Assembly (NCBI RefSeq): GCF_035998295.1
Contig: NZ_DASYHS010000021.1
Coordinates: 1-22,052 of the forward strand
Direction of reading: 5' to 3'
DNA: 22,052 bases
Source of the DNA: DASYHS01 sp035998295
GTDB lineage: Bacteria > Pseudomonadota > Alphaproteobacteria > Azospirillales > Azospirillaceae
Positions 21,740-22,052 of the stretch are shown here, piece by piece. The position numbers were made by a program, and so were the translations under genes. The notes under the pieces are model-generated. The model was not told where the DNA came from. It did not search any database and was given only the letters and a program-made list of their open reading frames with translations. The stretch's first letter is position 1. Each line of letters opens with the position of its first letter.

Positions 21740-22052
21740 ATGCGCTTCTCTCCCGAGATCGTGCGGGCGCTTCGCAAGGATAGCGGTCTGACACAGGAGG
21801 CCCTGGCAGAGCGGCTGGGGATGACCAGCCAAGCCGTATCCAACATCGAGACCGGGAGAAACGACCCGTCCGCCAATACGCTCGCTGCCCTGGCGCGGCT
21901 CCTGGACATATCGATAGCTGCTTTCTTCAGTGATCCACGACCGCTTTCGGAAGCACAATTGCTGCGCCAGGCCGAGGTCATCCTCTCCGAACTTTCCGAA
22001 CGCGATCTTCGCCTCGCGGTCAAGCTCCTGTCGGTCATTGCCGAGCAGCAGA
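21740..22052 (+). CDS. XRE-family helix-turn-helix transcriptional regulator (3' end cut by window)
   Basis: 104 codons are visible, and the frame is still open at the window edge. Residues 5-60 form a Cro/C1-type HTH: EIVRALRKDSGLTQEALAERL, then the recognition helix TSQAVSNIETGR (29-40) and DPSANTLAALARLLDIS. A hinge, AAFFSDPRPLSE, leads into a helical C-terminal part, EAQLLRQAEVILSELSERDLRLAVKLLSVIAEQQ, likely for dimerisation. The ATG at 21740 lacks a clear ribosome site. The codons are less GC-extreme than in the operons to the left. It may act on the palindrome about 80 bases upstream and on the divergent small ORF. The ligand, if any, is unknown. Confidence 0.82.
   Translation, partial: MRFSPEIVRALRKDSGLTQEALAERLGMTSQAVSNIETGRNDPSANTLAALARLLDISIAAFFSDPRPLSEAQLLRQAEVILSELSERDLRLAVKLLSVIAEQQ

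Noticed and set aside
1..22052. CRISPR arrays, tRNA or rRNA genes, transposases, attachment sites
   Set aside because: No regularly spaced repeats, cloverleaf-like segments, transposase motifs or terminal inverted repeats were seen on either strand by reading; a dedicated search could still find a weak case.

Overview
The window is very GC-rich (well above 60 % by eye), gene-dense bacterial DNA with strong third-position G/C bias. A TRAP transporter, two FCD-type GntR regulators, an NMT1-like ABC importer and many acid-sugar and ring-cleavage type enzymes suggest a free-living alphaproteobacterium, perhaps a Rhodospirillales-like soil or marine organism. That placement is an inference, because no rRNA or other phylogenetic marker is present. 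No tRNA, rRNA, CRISPR array or insertion sequence was seen.

Region A (1-10155) looks like an acid-sugar catabolic locus built around one divergent control region (5472-5758). The leftward operon encodes a TRAP transporter (binding protein, small and large membrane subunits), a CtBP-like D-2-hydroxyacid dehydrogenase, a class III aminotransferase and the start of an aldehyde dehydrogenase resembling 2-ketoglutarate semialdehyde dehydrogenase. The rightward genes encode an enolase-superfamily acid-sugar dehydratase, a GntR/FCD regulator, a GguC/AraD1-type FAH-fold protein and a second, paralogous dehydratase. Together they fit uptake of an aldonic acid, dehydration to a 2-keto-3-deoxy acid, a second dehydration to 2-ketoglutarate semialdehyde, and oxidation to 2-ketoglutarate. 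This is the non-phosphorylative scheme known for L-arabinonate and L-lyxonate. The divergent region holds two copies of a GTGATCAC-centred palindrome, one inside the predicted leftward promoter and one against the -35 of the rightward promoter.

Region B (10112-19527) is one leftward run of twelve closely spaced genes. In transcription order they are: FAH hydrolase, NMT1-like binding protein, VOC protein, ABC permease, second VOC protein, ABC ATPase, DapA-family lyase, formamidase-like alpha/beta hydrolase, GntR/FCD regulator, RutE-like nitroreductase, TSUP-family membrane protein and glutathione S-transferase. The content resembles an uptake-plus-ring-cleavage pathway (VOC dioxygenase, GST isomerase, FAH hydrolase, DapA aldolase), but no ring hydroxylase is present and the substrate is unknown. 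Candidate GTATAC operators lie over the predicted operon promoter. Strong RNA hairpins sit at several gene junctions.

Region C (19742-22052) is a housekeeping comM (YifB) gene starting at TTG. After it come a small unrecognised leftward ORF and, divergent from it, the start of an XRE-family regulator cut by the window end. This last part has visibly less extreme codon use than the rest.
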